From: Acidimicrobiales bacterium
GTDB lineage: Bacteria > Actinomycetota > Acidimicrobiia > Acidimicrobiales > Acidimicrobilacustridaceae
Direction: 5' to 3'
Length of the DNA: 64,000 nucleotides
Assembly (NCBI GenBank): GCA_018401565.1
Contig: JAGYKS010000031.1
Coordinates: 310,001-374,000 of the forward strand
A model generated the notes under the pieces. The model was not told the origin of the DNA. It searched no databases and was given only the letters and a program-made list of their open reading frames with translations. Positions 1-8,389 of this stretch are shown piece after piece. The position numbers and the translations under genes are program-made. Numbering within the stretch: the stretch's first letter is position 1; every line of letters starts with the position of its first letter.

Positions 1-167
1 CACCCGCCGTCAAACAACGTGCGGGTCCAGTTTTTCTGGAACTCCAGCTTGGTCTCGTTGTCCATGGTGAAACCCTCGTCGAACCACCCGTCAGGAAGGT
101 TCTCGGTGAGCCAGGCACGTACTTCGCCCCGAAAGGCCTCTGCGTCAGCTGGGTAGGTCAGATCCAT
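1..167 (-). CDS. Acyl-CoA dehydrogenase, N-terminal fragment (cut by window edge)
   Basis: Only the first 55 codons are present. The gene starts at the ATG at 167 and runs off the left edge. The visible N-terminus (MDLTYPADAEAFRGEVRAWL, then an ENLP motif) is typical of the N-terminal helical domain of acyl-CoA dehydrogenases. These flavoenzymes oxidise acyl-CoA to enoyl-CoA and pass electrons to ETF, and etfBA lie 13 kb away. No catalytic residues fall within the fragment, so substrate class cannot be judged. Confidence 0.75.
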   Translation of the reverse strand, partial: MDLTYPADAEAFRGEVRAWLTENLPDGWFDEGFTMDNETKLEFQKNWTRTLFDGG

Positions 168-220
168 GACGTTATGTTGCCCGAACCGGGGTACCCGTGG
201 CGAACCGGGCGCCCAAACGC

Positions 221-757
221 TCAGGCCACCACCACGTCGGGCCCTGCCTGGGCCCGGGCTTGTGCCATCACCACCAGCGACACCCACGCCGCCAACTCGG
301 CCACCACCAGCAGGCCGACCATCAACGGTCGACCACCCGACAACCACGCCCATGCCCCCACCCCGCCCACCACAGCGACATAGGCACACAGCGCTGCGCC
401 AGCCCAGCCGGTCCATCCCCGCAGCAGACAGTTGGCCACCACCTTGCGCAGCGACAGCAGCACCCCAACGATGACAACGCCGACCACCACGGCGGCGACA
501 TCGGCCCGCTCGGCCAGCCACACCAGGATCAACACCCTCAGGATCAGCGACAGCGACCCGAACATGCGGCTGATGGCGGCGGTGATGGCCACACCGAGGC
601 GGGTGCCGCTGCGGGCGAACCGGGCGCCCACATCTGCCTGCCGGGCGAGTCCGAGCACCCGCTGGTCGATGGCCAGCGATCCGTCGGGGCGTCGGGCGAG
701 GTCGTCGGCGCGCGCCAGACGAATTTCGTCAAGCAATTCTGACGGGAACCAGCCCAC
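221..757 (-). CDS. Hypothetical four-helix membrane protein
   Basis: This 178-residue protein is not recognised. It has a charged N-terminal region (about residues 1-60) followed by four hydrophobic segments near 65-82, 86-104, 117-138 and 145-165. The GTG start at 757 is favoured because a TAGGGT hexamer lies exactly 6 nt upstream (764-769), which fits a leaderless transcript. It is divergent from the FrhB-like gene, with only 38 bp between the two start codons. Function unknown. Confidence 0.6.
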   Translation of the reverse strand: MGWFPSELLDEIRLARADDLARRPDGSLAIDQRVLGLARQADVGARFARSGTRLGVAITAAISRMFGSLSLILRVLILVWLAERADVAAVVVGVVIVGVLLSLRKVVANCLLRGWTGWAGAALCAYVAVVGGVGAWAWLSGGRPLMVGLLVVAELAAWVSLVVMAQARAQAGPDVVVA

Positions 758-763
758 AACCCG

Positions 764-789
764 ACCCTAGTGGCCGGTGGCGGTATCCT
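764..789. promoter_or_regulatory. Divergent leaderless promoter pair
   Basis: The minus-strand hexamer TAGGGT (764-769) is 6 nt from the GTG at 757. The plus-strand hexamer TATCCT (784-789) is 6 nt from the ATG at 796. Both spacings place transcription starts on the start codons, as in actinobacterial leaderless genes. The two -10 elements are 14 bp apart, so the two genes cannot be expressed independently of competition for polymerase. Confidence 0.5.
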
Positions 790-795
790 CGCCCC

Positions 796-1974
796 ATGAG
801 CATCGCCGACACCGCCTCGCCCACACCAGCAAAGACCCGGTGGACGGCACAATGGAAGGAACTGTTCGACGAGGTCATCGACGCCAAGCTGTGCACGGGC
901 TGCGCCGGCTGTGTAATCGCCTGCCCGCACGACGTGATCGGGTACAACCATTCCGAGGGCGAATACAAGCCGTTCCATCTCGAAGACGAGCTCGGACCGA
1001 CCGACTGCACCCACGGCCAAAAGGGCTGCACCAGTTGCACCCGGGCGTGCCCGCGTTTTCGGGGGTGGGAGAACGAGGCCAACGAGCACCTGTTCGACGC
1101 CGACCGCGCTCCCGACGAGATGTCGGGCATCTATTCCGACATCCTGCTCACCCGGGCCAGCGAGGACATGGTGCTGCGCATGGGCCAGGACGGCGGCCTG
1201 GTGTCGGCGTTGCTCATCTGGGCCATGGACGAGGGGTACATCGACGGTGCGTTGGTGAGCTACCTCGACGGCGAGGCGGGCGACTGGAAGGCCACGCCCG
1301 GAGTGGCCACCAACCGCGACGAGATACTTGCCGCCGCCGGCAGCCGGTACACCTATTCGGCCAACACGCTGGCCTTCGACGAGGCAGTGGAGCGGGGTCT
1401 CAAGAAGCTGGCCCTGGTGGGCATGAGCTGCCAGTCGTCGATCCCACCGGTGATGTGGCACCGCAAGATCGGCAAGGTGTCCAAGCCCATCGTGTTCAAC
1501 ATCGGGCTGCTGTGCTCCAAGACGTTTGACGACTCGATCTTCGAGGAGTTGTTCTGGGCCAAGTACCGGCTGCGCAAGCAGGACATGGTGAAGATGAACA
1601 TCAAGGGCGTGTTCCAGATCTGGATGCGCGACGGTTCGTACCACGAGGTGAACCTCAAGGAATGCCACGCCTGGACCCGCGAGGGATGCACCCACTGCCC
1701 CGACTTCGCCGCCGAGCACGCCGACATCTCGTGCGGTGGCATCGGCGAGAATGCTGACTGGACGCTCACCGTGGTGCGCACCGAGCTCGGCCGGGAGATC
1801 ATGAATCGCATGATCGCTGCCGGAGCCATCGAAGCCCGTCCCGGCGACGACGATCCAGGAGCCATCGCCCTCATGCACAAGCTGGCGGCCAAGAGCCGCC
1901 AACGCTGGCCCCAATGGGCCGCCGGTGAGGTCCGACTCGGCCTGCCGGAAAAGAAGCCCGCCCGCGCCGGCTGA
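796..1974 (+). CDS. FrhB-family (coenzyme F420 hydrogenase/dehydrogenase beta subunit) iron-sulfur protein
   Basis: The 392-residue protein starts with a ferredoxin-type cluster motif, C33-x2-C36-x2-C39-x3-C43 followed by proline, and has a second cysteine group at C71, C78, C81 and C85. The rest matches the FrhB N- and C-terminal domains, which bind FAD and iron-sulfur and exchange electrons with F420 or ferredoxin. The family includes F420-reducing hydrogenase subunits and many stand-alone oxidoreductases. No hydrogenase subunits are nearby, so a stand-alone F420- or ferredoxin-linked reductase is more likely. The exact substrate is unknown. The gene appears to be leaderless. Confidence 0.8.
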   Translation: MSIADTASPTPAKTRWTAQWKELFDEVIDAKLCTGCAGCVIACPHDVIGYNHSEGEYKPFHLEDELGPTDCTHGQKGCTSCTRACPRFRGWENEANEHLFDADRAPDEMSGIYSDILLTRASEDMVLRMGQDGGLVSALLIWAMDEGYIDGALVSYLDGEAGDWKATPGVATNRDEILAAAGSRYTYSANTLAFDEAVERGLKKLALVGMSCQSSIPPVMWHRKIGKVSKPIVFNIGLLCSKTFDDSIFEELFWAKYRLRKQDMVKMNIKGVFQIWMRDGSYHEVNLKECHAWTREGCTHCPDFAAEHADISCGGIGENADWTLTVVRTELGREIMNRMIAAGAIEARPGDDDPGAIALMHKLAAKSRQRWPQWAAGEVRLGLPEKKPARAG

Positions 1975-2000
1975 CACCGGTCAGGTGGCTGGCGGGTTGA

Positions 2001-2486
2001 TCAGGGGGCTGCGGTGGTGGTGGTCGCCGGCCCTGCGGTGGTTGTGGGGGCCAACGGTCCGCTTCCAAGCGGGCACCGATCGAGTTCCTGGCGAACGCTC
2101 TCGGGCAGTGTGGCCCACACCGCGCCAGGATCATCGGACTTGTTGAGCTCGTCGTTGAACTGGGTGAACGTGGGTGCGTCAGCGGGATAGCCGGAGTACG
2201 CAGAGTCGGTGCGTGCATCGTCGTTGTAGGGCACCAGGTCGGCGAACACCTCGTAGGCACACCCACAGAAGTCGGCAGTCGCCAGCGTGGTTGTGGTTCC
2301 GCCGGTCTCGGGAATGTCCCCTGTGCATCCCTCGATGAAGCTCGCCTTGACCGCATCGTCGTAGGCCGACGGAGTGTTGGACGGCACGCTGCACCCCGCC
2401 GCTGCCAGCAGCACTGCTGCTGACGCGATCATCAGCGTTGTCCGCCTCAGGGGGCGGCGAACTCGGGCACTGGTGTTCGGGGACAT
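2001..2486 (-). CDS. Putative secreted lipoprotein, unknown function
   Basis: The ATG at 2486 gives a 161-residue protein with an arginine-rich n-region, a hydrophobic stretch and a lipobox ending AAAGC, with the lipidated cysteine near residue 32. The mature part carries a few cysteines (a CTGD and a CGCAY motif), acidic stretches and a Thr/Pro/Ala-rich tail. No known domain is recognised. A longer in-frame start at 2678 would put the signal peptide 64 residues in, so it is rejected. The gene is convergent with the FrhB-like gene (26 bp between stops). Confidence 0.65.
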   Translation of the reverse strand: MSPNTSARVRRPLRRTTLMIASAAVLLAAAGCSVPSNTPSAYDDAVKASFIEGCTGDIPETGGTTTTLATADFCGCAYEVFADLVPYNDDARTDSAYSGYPADAPTFTQFNDELNKSDDPGAVWATLPESVRQELDRCPLGSGPLAPTTTAGPATTTTAAP

Positions 2487-2544
2487 GAGCGTGGGAGACC
2501 TCGGGGAGATGCGGCGTGGTGACACACCGGTTGAAATGGTTGAA

Positions 2545-2593
2545 GGCGAACCGTGGAAAAGGGCGAACCGTGAAAAGGGCGAACCGTGAAAAG
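2545..2593. repeat. 16-17 bp tandem repeat, three copies
   Basis: Three copies of a unit GGCGAACCGTGAAAAG (the first has one extra G) lie in the 280-bp divergent gap between the lipoprotein gene and livF. The rest of this gap (2594-2766) holds no recognisable gene; a TATGTT near 2706 is a weak -10 candidate for livF. Confidence 0.85.
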
Positions 2594-2766
2594 GGCGGCC
2601 CGTAACCCTTCGGACGAACACGCTAACCGTCCGGTGACCCTGTGGCGCAACAGTGCCGACCCGACGGCCCACCCGCATGGGGAGGTCGGGGACGCATCGG
2701 CCGACTATGTTGTGTGCCCGTAGTCACCGGGGGGCGTTCGGCGCATCGGGGCCACGCGATCTTCCT

Positions 2767-3615
2767 ATGACCACCGCACCCACTCCCTCTCCAACCCAGC
2801 CGCCCGGACCCAAAGCGGGCGAGATCATGCTCACCGCCCAGGGTCTTGAGGTCGTTTACCGGGACGTGCTGATCGGCTTGCGCGGCGTGAGCCTGCAGGT
2901 GCGCACCGGCACCATCGTGGCGGTGCTGGGTTCCAACGGGGCCGGCAAGACCACCATGTTGCGGGCGCTGACTGGCCTTCTCGATGTCCACAAGGGCAAG
3001 GTCACCAAAGGTTCAGTGGACTTTGAGGGCACCAGGTTGGACCGGATGGACGCCTCGGCAATCGTGCGGGCCGGGATCGGTCAGGTCATGGAGGGTCGAC
3101 GGATCTTTCCCGCCCTGACCGTGGACGAGAATCTCCGCACCGGCGCCTACACCGTGCGGTCCAAGGCCAAGATCCGGGAGAATTACGACCGGGTGCTCGA
3201 ACTGTTCCCGAAACTGGTGGACCGCCGCACCAGCACCGCCGGCTACCTGTCGGGCGGCGAGCAGCAGATGGTTGCCATCGGCCGGGCGCTGATGTCGTCA
3301 CCACGGCTCCTTTTGCTCGACGAGCCGTCACTCGGGCTCGCCCCGCTCATCGTGGAACAGATCACCGGCATCATCCGCGAGGTGAACGCCCAAGGCACCT
3401 CAGTTGTCCTGGTGGAGCAGAACGCCACCATGGCCCTGTCGCTGGCCGACCATGGCTACATCCTGGAAAACGGCCGGGTGGTCAAAGACGGCCCGGCCGC
3501 CGACCTTCTGGCCGACAAGGACATCCAGGAGTTCTACCTGGGCGTGGGTGACGCTGGTCGCAAGTCGTTTCGTGACGTGAAGACCTACCGGCGACGCAAG
3601 CGGTGGAGCTCATGA
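2767..3615 (+). CDS. livF: Branched-chain amino acid-type ABC transporter ATP-binding protein (LivF family)
   Basis: This 282-residue ATPase has a Walker A GSNGAGKTT, an ABC signature LSGGEQQ, a Walker B ending LLLLDEPS and the H-loop region replaced by VEQNA, which is typical of LivF proteins. It should pair with LivG on the cytoplasmic face of the LivHM permease. The ATG at 2767 removes a 38-residue in-frame extension without transporter character. A C-terminal basic tail of about 25 residues is slightly longer than usual. It heads a six-gene operon, and the livG start overlaps its stop. Confidence 0.92.
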   Translation: MTTAPTPSPTQPPGPKAGEIMLTAQGLEVVYRDVLIGLRGVSLQVRTGTIVAVLGSNGAGKTTMLRALTGLLDVHKGKVTKGSVDFEGTRLDRMDASAIVRAGIGQVMEGRRIFPALTVDENLRTGAYTVRSKAKIRENYDRVLELFPKLVDRRTSTAGYLSGGEQQMVAIGRALMSSPRLLLLDEPSLGLAPLIVEQITGIIREVNAQGTSVVLVEQNATMALSLADHGYILENGRVVKDGPAADLLADKDIQEFYLGVGDAGRKSFRDVKTYRRRKRWSS

Positions 3616-4467
3616 GTAACGAGCAGACCAATGACGTGAAGGTCAACCCCATGGACGCCCATGGAAACCAGCACGGAGCCGGCACACAAGCCGGACCCCG
3701 GCCCGACCCTGCTCGACGTGAGTGACATCTCGCTGCGGTTCGGAGGCGTTCAGGCCATCACCGGGGTGAGCTTCACGGTGAACCACGGCGAACTGTTTGC
3801 CGTGATCGGCCCCAACGGGGCTGGCAAGACCTCCATCTTCAACTGCATCAACGGCGTCTATCGCCCCCAGGAAGGCTCGATCCGGCTTGACGGCACCCAG
3901 CTGGTGGGCCTGGCATCACGACGAACCGCCGAGCTGGGTGTTGCCCGCACGTTCCAGAATCTCGGGCTGTTCACCAATCTGGACATCATCGACAACCTCA
4001 TGCTGGGCCGCCACCACCTCATGCGCACCGGATTCATTGCCGGTGCCCTGTGGTGGGGACGGGCAAAGCGCGAAGAGATCGAAAACCGGGCCAAGGTGGA
4101 GCAGATCATCGACCTGCTCGAACTCGGCCCCTACCGACGCAAGCCCGTGGGCATGCTCCCCTACGGCATCCAAAAGCGCATCGAGCTGGGTCGGGCGCTG
4201 GCCATGGAACCCCGGCTGCTGTTGCTCGACGAACCGGTCGCCGGCATGAACCTCGAAGAAACCGAGGACATGGCCCGCTACATCCTCGAGGTGCGGGCAT
4301 CGCTCGGTCTCACCATGATCATGGTGGAACACGACATGCACGTGGTCATGGATCTGGCCGACCGGGTCATGGCTGTGGACTTCGGGGTCATGCTGACCAC
4401 GGGCACACCCGCAGAAGTGCAGCAGGACCAAAAGGTCATCGACGCCTACCTGGGTAAGGCCTCATGA
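3612..4467 (+). CDS. livG: Branched-chain amino acid-type ABC transporter ATP-binding protein (LivG family), one frame break near the start
   Basis: The core reads from 3661 (268 residues) with Walker A GPNGAGKTS, the LivG-type degenerate signature LPYGIQKR, Walker B LLLLDEPVAG and the H-loop EHDMH. The likely true start is the ATG at 3612, which overlaps the livF stop as ATGA, like most junctions in this operon. From there about 16 codons are read before the frame is lost in a CCC run near 3658. Removing one C joins MSNEQTNDVKVNPMDA to METSTEP. Starting at 3661 is the alternative. The partner ATPase is LivF. Confidence 0.9.
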
Positions 4468-6305
4468 CCACCATCGACGCCACCGCACCCCCGATGACGG
4501 GGGCTCTGGGCACCACCAGCCTGCCGGCAGCGCTGGTCCACCGGGCCCAAACGACCCCCACCGGGCTCGCCCTGCGAAAAAAGGAACTCGGCCGGTGGCG
4601 CGAGTACGACTGGGCGACCTACGCCCAGCGCACCGCCACCACCATGGCCGGTCTGCGCTCGTTGGGCGTGGGACCGGGAGACAAGGTCGCCATCCACGCC
4701 GAGAACCGCCCGGCGTGGGTGTTCGCCGACCTGGCCATTCAGGCCATGGGCGCCGTGAGTGTGGGCATCTACCCCACCAGCCCGGCCAGCGAAGTGGACT
4801 ACCTGCTCAACCATTCCGAGGCCAGCGTGGTCATCGTGGAAGACGAAGAGCAGTACGACAAGACCATCGAGGTGAAGCACCAGCTGCCCAACCTGCGCCA
4901 CATCGTGGTGGTCGACCCCCGCGGCATCTCCCACAACGGCGACGGCATGGTGCTGACCCTCACCGAACTCGAGGCGCTGGGTGCCGGGGCCACCATCGAC
5001 GACCTCGCCACCGCCGCTGACCAGCTCACCGGCGAAGACGTGGCCATCATCGTGTACACCTCGGGAACCACTGGCCCCCCCAAGGGCGCCATGATTTCGC
5101 ACGACAACCTCATGGCGGCGGCCCGGTCGGCGGCCAGCCTGTACGACGTGTCGGGTGCCGATGAGGTCCTGAGCTATCTGCCGCTGTGCCATATCGCCGA
5201 ACGACTCATCTCAGTGGTCAACGCCATCGGCCTGGGCTACGTGGTGAACTTCGGTCAGGGTGGCGACGCCCTGCTCGGCGATCTCGGCGAGGTGCAGCCC
5301 ACCTTCTTCGTCGGCGTGCCCCGGGTGTGGGAAAAGATGCTGGCCGCCGTCGAGATCCGCATGGGCGATGCCTCCTGGTTCAAGCGCACCATGTACCGGT
5401 TCTGGAAGGGCCAGGGGGCCAAGCTGGCCCGCAAACGCATGCACGGCGCCCTCAACCCGTTCGACAAGGTCTGGTACGCCCTGGGCTGGGCGATGCTGTA
5501 CCGCTCCACCCGCCAAAAGCTCGGACTCATGCGGGTGCGCAACGCCATCTCGGGTGCCGCACCCATCTCACCGTCGGTGCTGGAGTTCTTTTGGGCCCTG
5601 GGTGTCCCGGTGCTGGAGGTCTACGGCCAGACCGAGAACACCGCCCAGGCCACCATCAACCCGGCCGACGACGTCCGCATGGGCACGGTGGGCACCGCAG
5701 TTCCGGGCGCAGAGGTCACCGTGGACCCCGCCAATGGCGAGATCCTCACCCGGGGCCCCGGCACATTCGTGGGCTATTACCGCAACCCCGAGGCCACCGC
5801 CGAAACCATCGACGCTGACGGCTGGTTGCACACCGGCGACGTGGGGGTCCTCGATCACGACGGTTTCCTCACCATCACCGACCGCATGAAGGACATCATC
5901 ATCACCGCCGGCGGCAAGAACATCTCGCCGTCGGAGATCGAGAACCGCCTCAAGGTGAGCCCGTTCATCCGCGAGGCGGTGGTCATCGGCGATGGCCGCA
6001 AGTACCTCACCGCCCTGATCGGCATCGAGTCTGACACCGTGGGCAACTGGGCCACCCAGCGCCAACTGGCCTACACCACCTACGGCGACCTGTCGGCCAA
6101 GCCCGAGGTGGAGGCCCTCATCGCCGACGTGGTTGCCGAGGCCAACACCGAACTGGCCCAGGTCGAGACCATCAAGGCCTTCCGCCTGCTGCCCAAGGAA
6201 CTTGATCAGGCCGACGGCGAAGTCACCGCCACCCAGAAGGTGAAGCGGGCCGCCATCGCCACCGAGTTCGCCGACACCATCGACACCATGTACGGGGGTG
6301 CGTAG
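4464..6305 (+). CDS. Long-chain-type acyl-CoA synthetase (AMP-forming)
   Basis: The 613-residue ligase has the ATP/AMP P-loop YTSGTTGPPKG, the adenylate motif YGQTEN, the hinge-region GWLHTGDVG and a C-terminal GGKNISPSEIE with the expected lysine region. It should activate a carboxylic acid to its CoA thioester via an acyl-adenylate. The gene sits inside a LIV transporter operon: its start overlaps the livG stop (ATGA) and livH begins 3 bp after its stop. Such placement suggests that the imported substrate is a carboxylic or fatty acid, trapped as CoA ester on entry, rather than an amino acid. This last point is inference. Confidence 0.9.
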   Translation: MTTIDATAPPMTGALGTTSLPAALVHRAQTTPTGLALRKKELGRWREYDWATYAQRTATTMAGLRSLGVGPGDKVAIHAENRPAWVFADLAIQAMGAVSVGIYPTSPASEVDYLLNHSEASVVIVEDEEQYDKTIEVKHQLPNLRHIVVVDPRGISHNGDGMVLTLTELEALGAGATIDDLATAADQLTGEDVAIIVYTSGTTGPPKGAMISHDNLMAAARSAASLYDVSGADEVLSYLPLCHIAERLISVVNAIGLGYVVNFGQGGDALLGDLGEVQPTFFVGVPRVWEKMLAAVEIRMGDASWFKRTMYRFWKGQGAKLARKRMHGALNPFDKVWYALGWAMLYRSTRQKLGLMRVRNAISGAAPISPSVLEFFWALGVPVLEVYGQTENTAQATINPADDVRMGTVGTAVPGAEVTVDPANGEILTRGPGTFVGYYRNPEATAETIDADGWLHTGDVGVLDHDGFLTITDRMKDIIITAGGKNISPSEIENRLKVSPFIREAVVIGDGRKYLTALIGIESDTVGNWATQRQLAYTTYGDLSAKPEVEALIADVVAEANTELAQVETIKAFRLLPKELDQADGEVTATQKVKRAAIATEFADTIDTMYGGA

Positions 6306-6308
6306 GCC

Positions 6309-7205
6309 GTGACCGAATTTCTGCAGCTGATGGTGTCGGGGGTGTCACTGGGCTTCACCTACGCCCTGGTGGCCCTCGGGTTCGTCATCATCTACAAGGC
6401 CACCGAAGTGATCAACTTCTCCCAGGGCGGCCTGGTGATGATCGGTGCCTACCTGGTGTACAACTTCACCTCCACGTGGGGACTTCCGTTCGCCTTGTCG
6501 GTGGTGCTGGGCATGCTGGCCACCGCCGGCATCGGCCTGATTTTCGAGCGCATCATCCTGCGGCGGATGGTGGGGGCTCCGGTGTTTGCCCAGGTGATGA
6601 TCACCATCGGGCTGTTGTTCATTCTGCAGAACCTTGTCACCGCCATCTGGGGACCCGACCCACTGAACCTCGGCGATCCGTGGGGTGTGTCCACGGTGAC
6701 ATTCGGCGAGGTGGTGATTCAGGTCCGCCAGCTGTGGGGCATGGGGCTCACGTTGTTCGTCCTGCTGCTGTTTTTCCTGTTCTTCCGGTTCACCCCGTTG
6801 GGCCTGGCCATGCGGGCCACCGCCATCGACCAGGAAGCGGCACTGGCCCAGGGCATGAGCTCAAAGCGTGTGTACATGGCGGCATGGGGCATCGCCGGCG
6901 CCACTGCGGCACTGGCCGGGGTCAGCATCGCCTCGGGGGCGGCGTCGCTCAGTCCCGAGGTGCAGTTCTACGCCCTGCTGGCCTTCCCGGCCATCATCCT
7001 GGGTGGCATCGATTCGCCACTGGGAGCAGTGATCGGAGGGCTGGTCATCGGCATCACCCAGAGCCTTACCGCTGGCTACATCGGCGACATCGCCCCGTGG
7101 CTGGGAGCAGGCTTTGAAAGTGTGATGCCGTTTGTGGTCATGGTCCTCGTCCTGCTGGTCCGTCCCTACGGACTGTTCGGCACTCCCGAGATCAAGAGGG
7201 TCTGA
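6309..7205 (+). CDS. livH: LIV-type ABC transporter permease (LivH family)
   Basis: This 298-residue polytopic protein starts at a GTG 3 bp after the ligase stop and shows the LivH pattern: an N-terminal hydrophobic helix with GVSLGFTYALVALGFVIIYK, then about seven further helices and the conserved stretch LGLAMRATAIDQEAALAQG, which contacts the ATPase. It forms the membrane channel together with LivM. The livM start overlaps its stop (TGATG). Confidence 0.92.
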   Translation: MTEFLQLMVSGVSLGFTYALVALGFVIIYKATEVINFSQGGLVMIGAYLVYNFTSTWGLPFALSVVLGMLATAGIGLIFERIILRRMVGAPVFAQVMITIGLLFILQNLVTAIWGPDPLNLGDPWGVSTVTFGEVVIQVRQLWGMGLTLFVLLLFFLFFRFTPLGLAMRATAIDQEAALAQGMSSKRVYMAAWGIAGATAALAGVSIASGAASLSPEVQFYALLAFPAIILGGIDSPLGAVIGGLVIGITQSLTAGYIGDIAPWLGAGFESVMPFVVMVLVLLVRPYGLFGTPEIKRV

Positions 7206-8314
7206 TGGCACGTCGCAGCCCGTACCTCATCACCGACTACCGCAGCGACCTGCGGCTGTTCGGCAGCAACTGGAAGCGCTTCGGGCTTCTGCTCATGGTG
7301 GTGGCCTTCATCGGGGCACCGCTGCAACTCGACAACTTCTGGCTCGGTCTGCTGGGTTTGGTGGCGGTGTACGCCATCGGCGGCATCGGCCTCAACCTGC
7401 TGACCGGCTATGCCGGCCAGGTGTCGCTGGGCCATGCGTTCTTTTTGGGCGTCGGCGCCTATTCAGCGGCGTGGTTCGGTGGCCAGCAAGGATGGCCCAT
7501 GCTGCTGTGGCTGCCCGCCGCTGCCCTCATCGGGGCGGCCATGGGTGCGTTGGTGGGACCCATTGCCCTTCGGCTCAGCGGCCAGTACCTGGCCATCGTG
7601 ACCCTTGGCCTTTTGTTCATCGGCGAGCATTTCATGGTCCAGTGGAAGGCGGTCACCGGCGGCACCCGGGGCACATCGGTCAACGCTGATCTGGCCATCG
7701 GGCCGGTGGACTTCGCCAACCTGGAACTGTTCGGCATCACGTTCACACGAAACCAGGGCCTGTTCTGGCTGCTGTGGGGCGTGGTGGCCCTGGTGGCGCT
7801 CATGGCCAAGAACATCGCCCGGACCCGACCAGGCCGGGCCCTGCAGGCCATCCGGGACCGTGACGTGGCCGCCGAGATCATCGGGGTGAGCCTGTCGCGC
7901 TACAAGGTTGCCGTGTTTGCGCTGTCGTCGGGCATCGCTGCGGTTGCCGGAGGCTTCTACGGGGCGGCCGTGCAGCAGTTCGTGTCGCCGGTTGAGTTTG
8001 GCGGGATCCAGGGACTGGTGTTTTCCATCACCTTCATCGCCGTGATCATCGTTGGTGGCATGGGAACCATTTCCGGCGGCATCGTCGGGGCGTTGGTCGT
8101 CGGCGCCCTGCCCCGCATCACCCAACGCTTTGCCGACTACCTGCCATTTCTCAAGTCCACCCCCAACGACAGTGGCATTATTCTCGTGGGGCAGTTCAAC
8201 CTCATGCTGTTTGGTGCCCTCATCATTGTGTTCCTGTTGGCCGAACCCCTCGGCCTGGCTGCCCTGTGGCGCCGGATCACCACCTATTTCAAGGCGTGGC
8301 CGTTCTCCTACTGA
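7205..8314 (+). CDS. livM: LIV-type ABC transporter permease (LivM family)
   Basis: This 369-residue membrane protein has about ten hydrophobic helices, the LivM signature NLLTGYAGQVSLGHAFF and the ATPase-contact loop GRALQAIRDRDVAAEIIG. It is the second channel subunit, and its TGATG overlap with livH suggests coupled, equimolar synthesis. Its length is normal for the family. Confidence 0.92.
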   Translation: MARRSPYLITDYRSDLRLFGSNWKRFGLLLMVVAFIGAPLQLDNFWLGLLGLVAVYAIGGIGLNLLTGYAGQVSLGHAFFLGVGAYSAAWFGGQQGWPMLLWLPAAALIGAAMGALVGPIALRLSGQYLAIVTLGLLFIGEHFMVQWKAVTGGTRGTSVNADLAIGPVDFANLELFGITFTRNQGLFWLLWGVVALVALMAKNIARTRPGRALQAIRDRDVAAEIIGVSLSRYKVAVFALSSGIAAVAGGFYGAAVQQFVSPVEFGGIQGLVFSITFIAVIIVGGMGTISGGIVGALVVGALPRITQRFADYLPFLKSTPNDSGIILVGQFNLMLFGALIIVFLLAEPLGLAALWRRITTYFKAWPFSY

Positions 8315-8389
8315 GTGGCCCCGCCGCCCACGGTCTGAATGGTCCAGCAAAGAAATACATCACAATCCCAATAACCAAGGAGACAGAGC

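Noticed and set aside
544..1977. Long minus-strand open frame (477 codons) opposite the FrhB-like gene
   Set aside because: It is antisense to a gene with clear iron-sulfur motifs, has low-complexity His/Gly/Val-rich sequence and no family features; high GC makes such shadows common.
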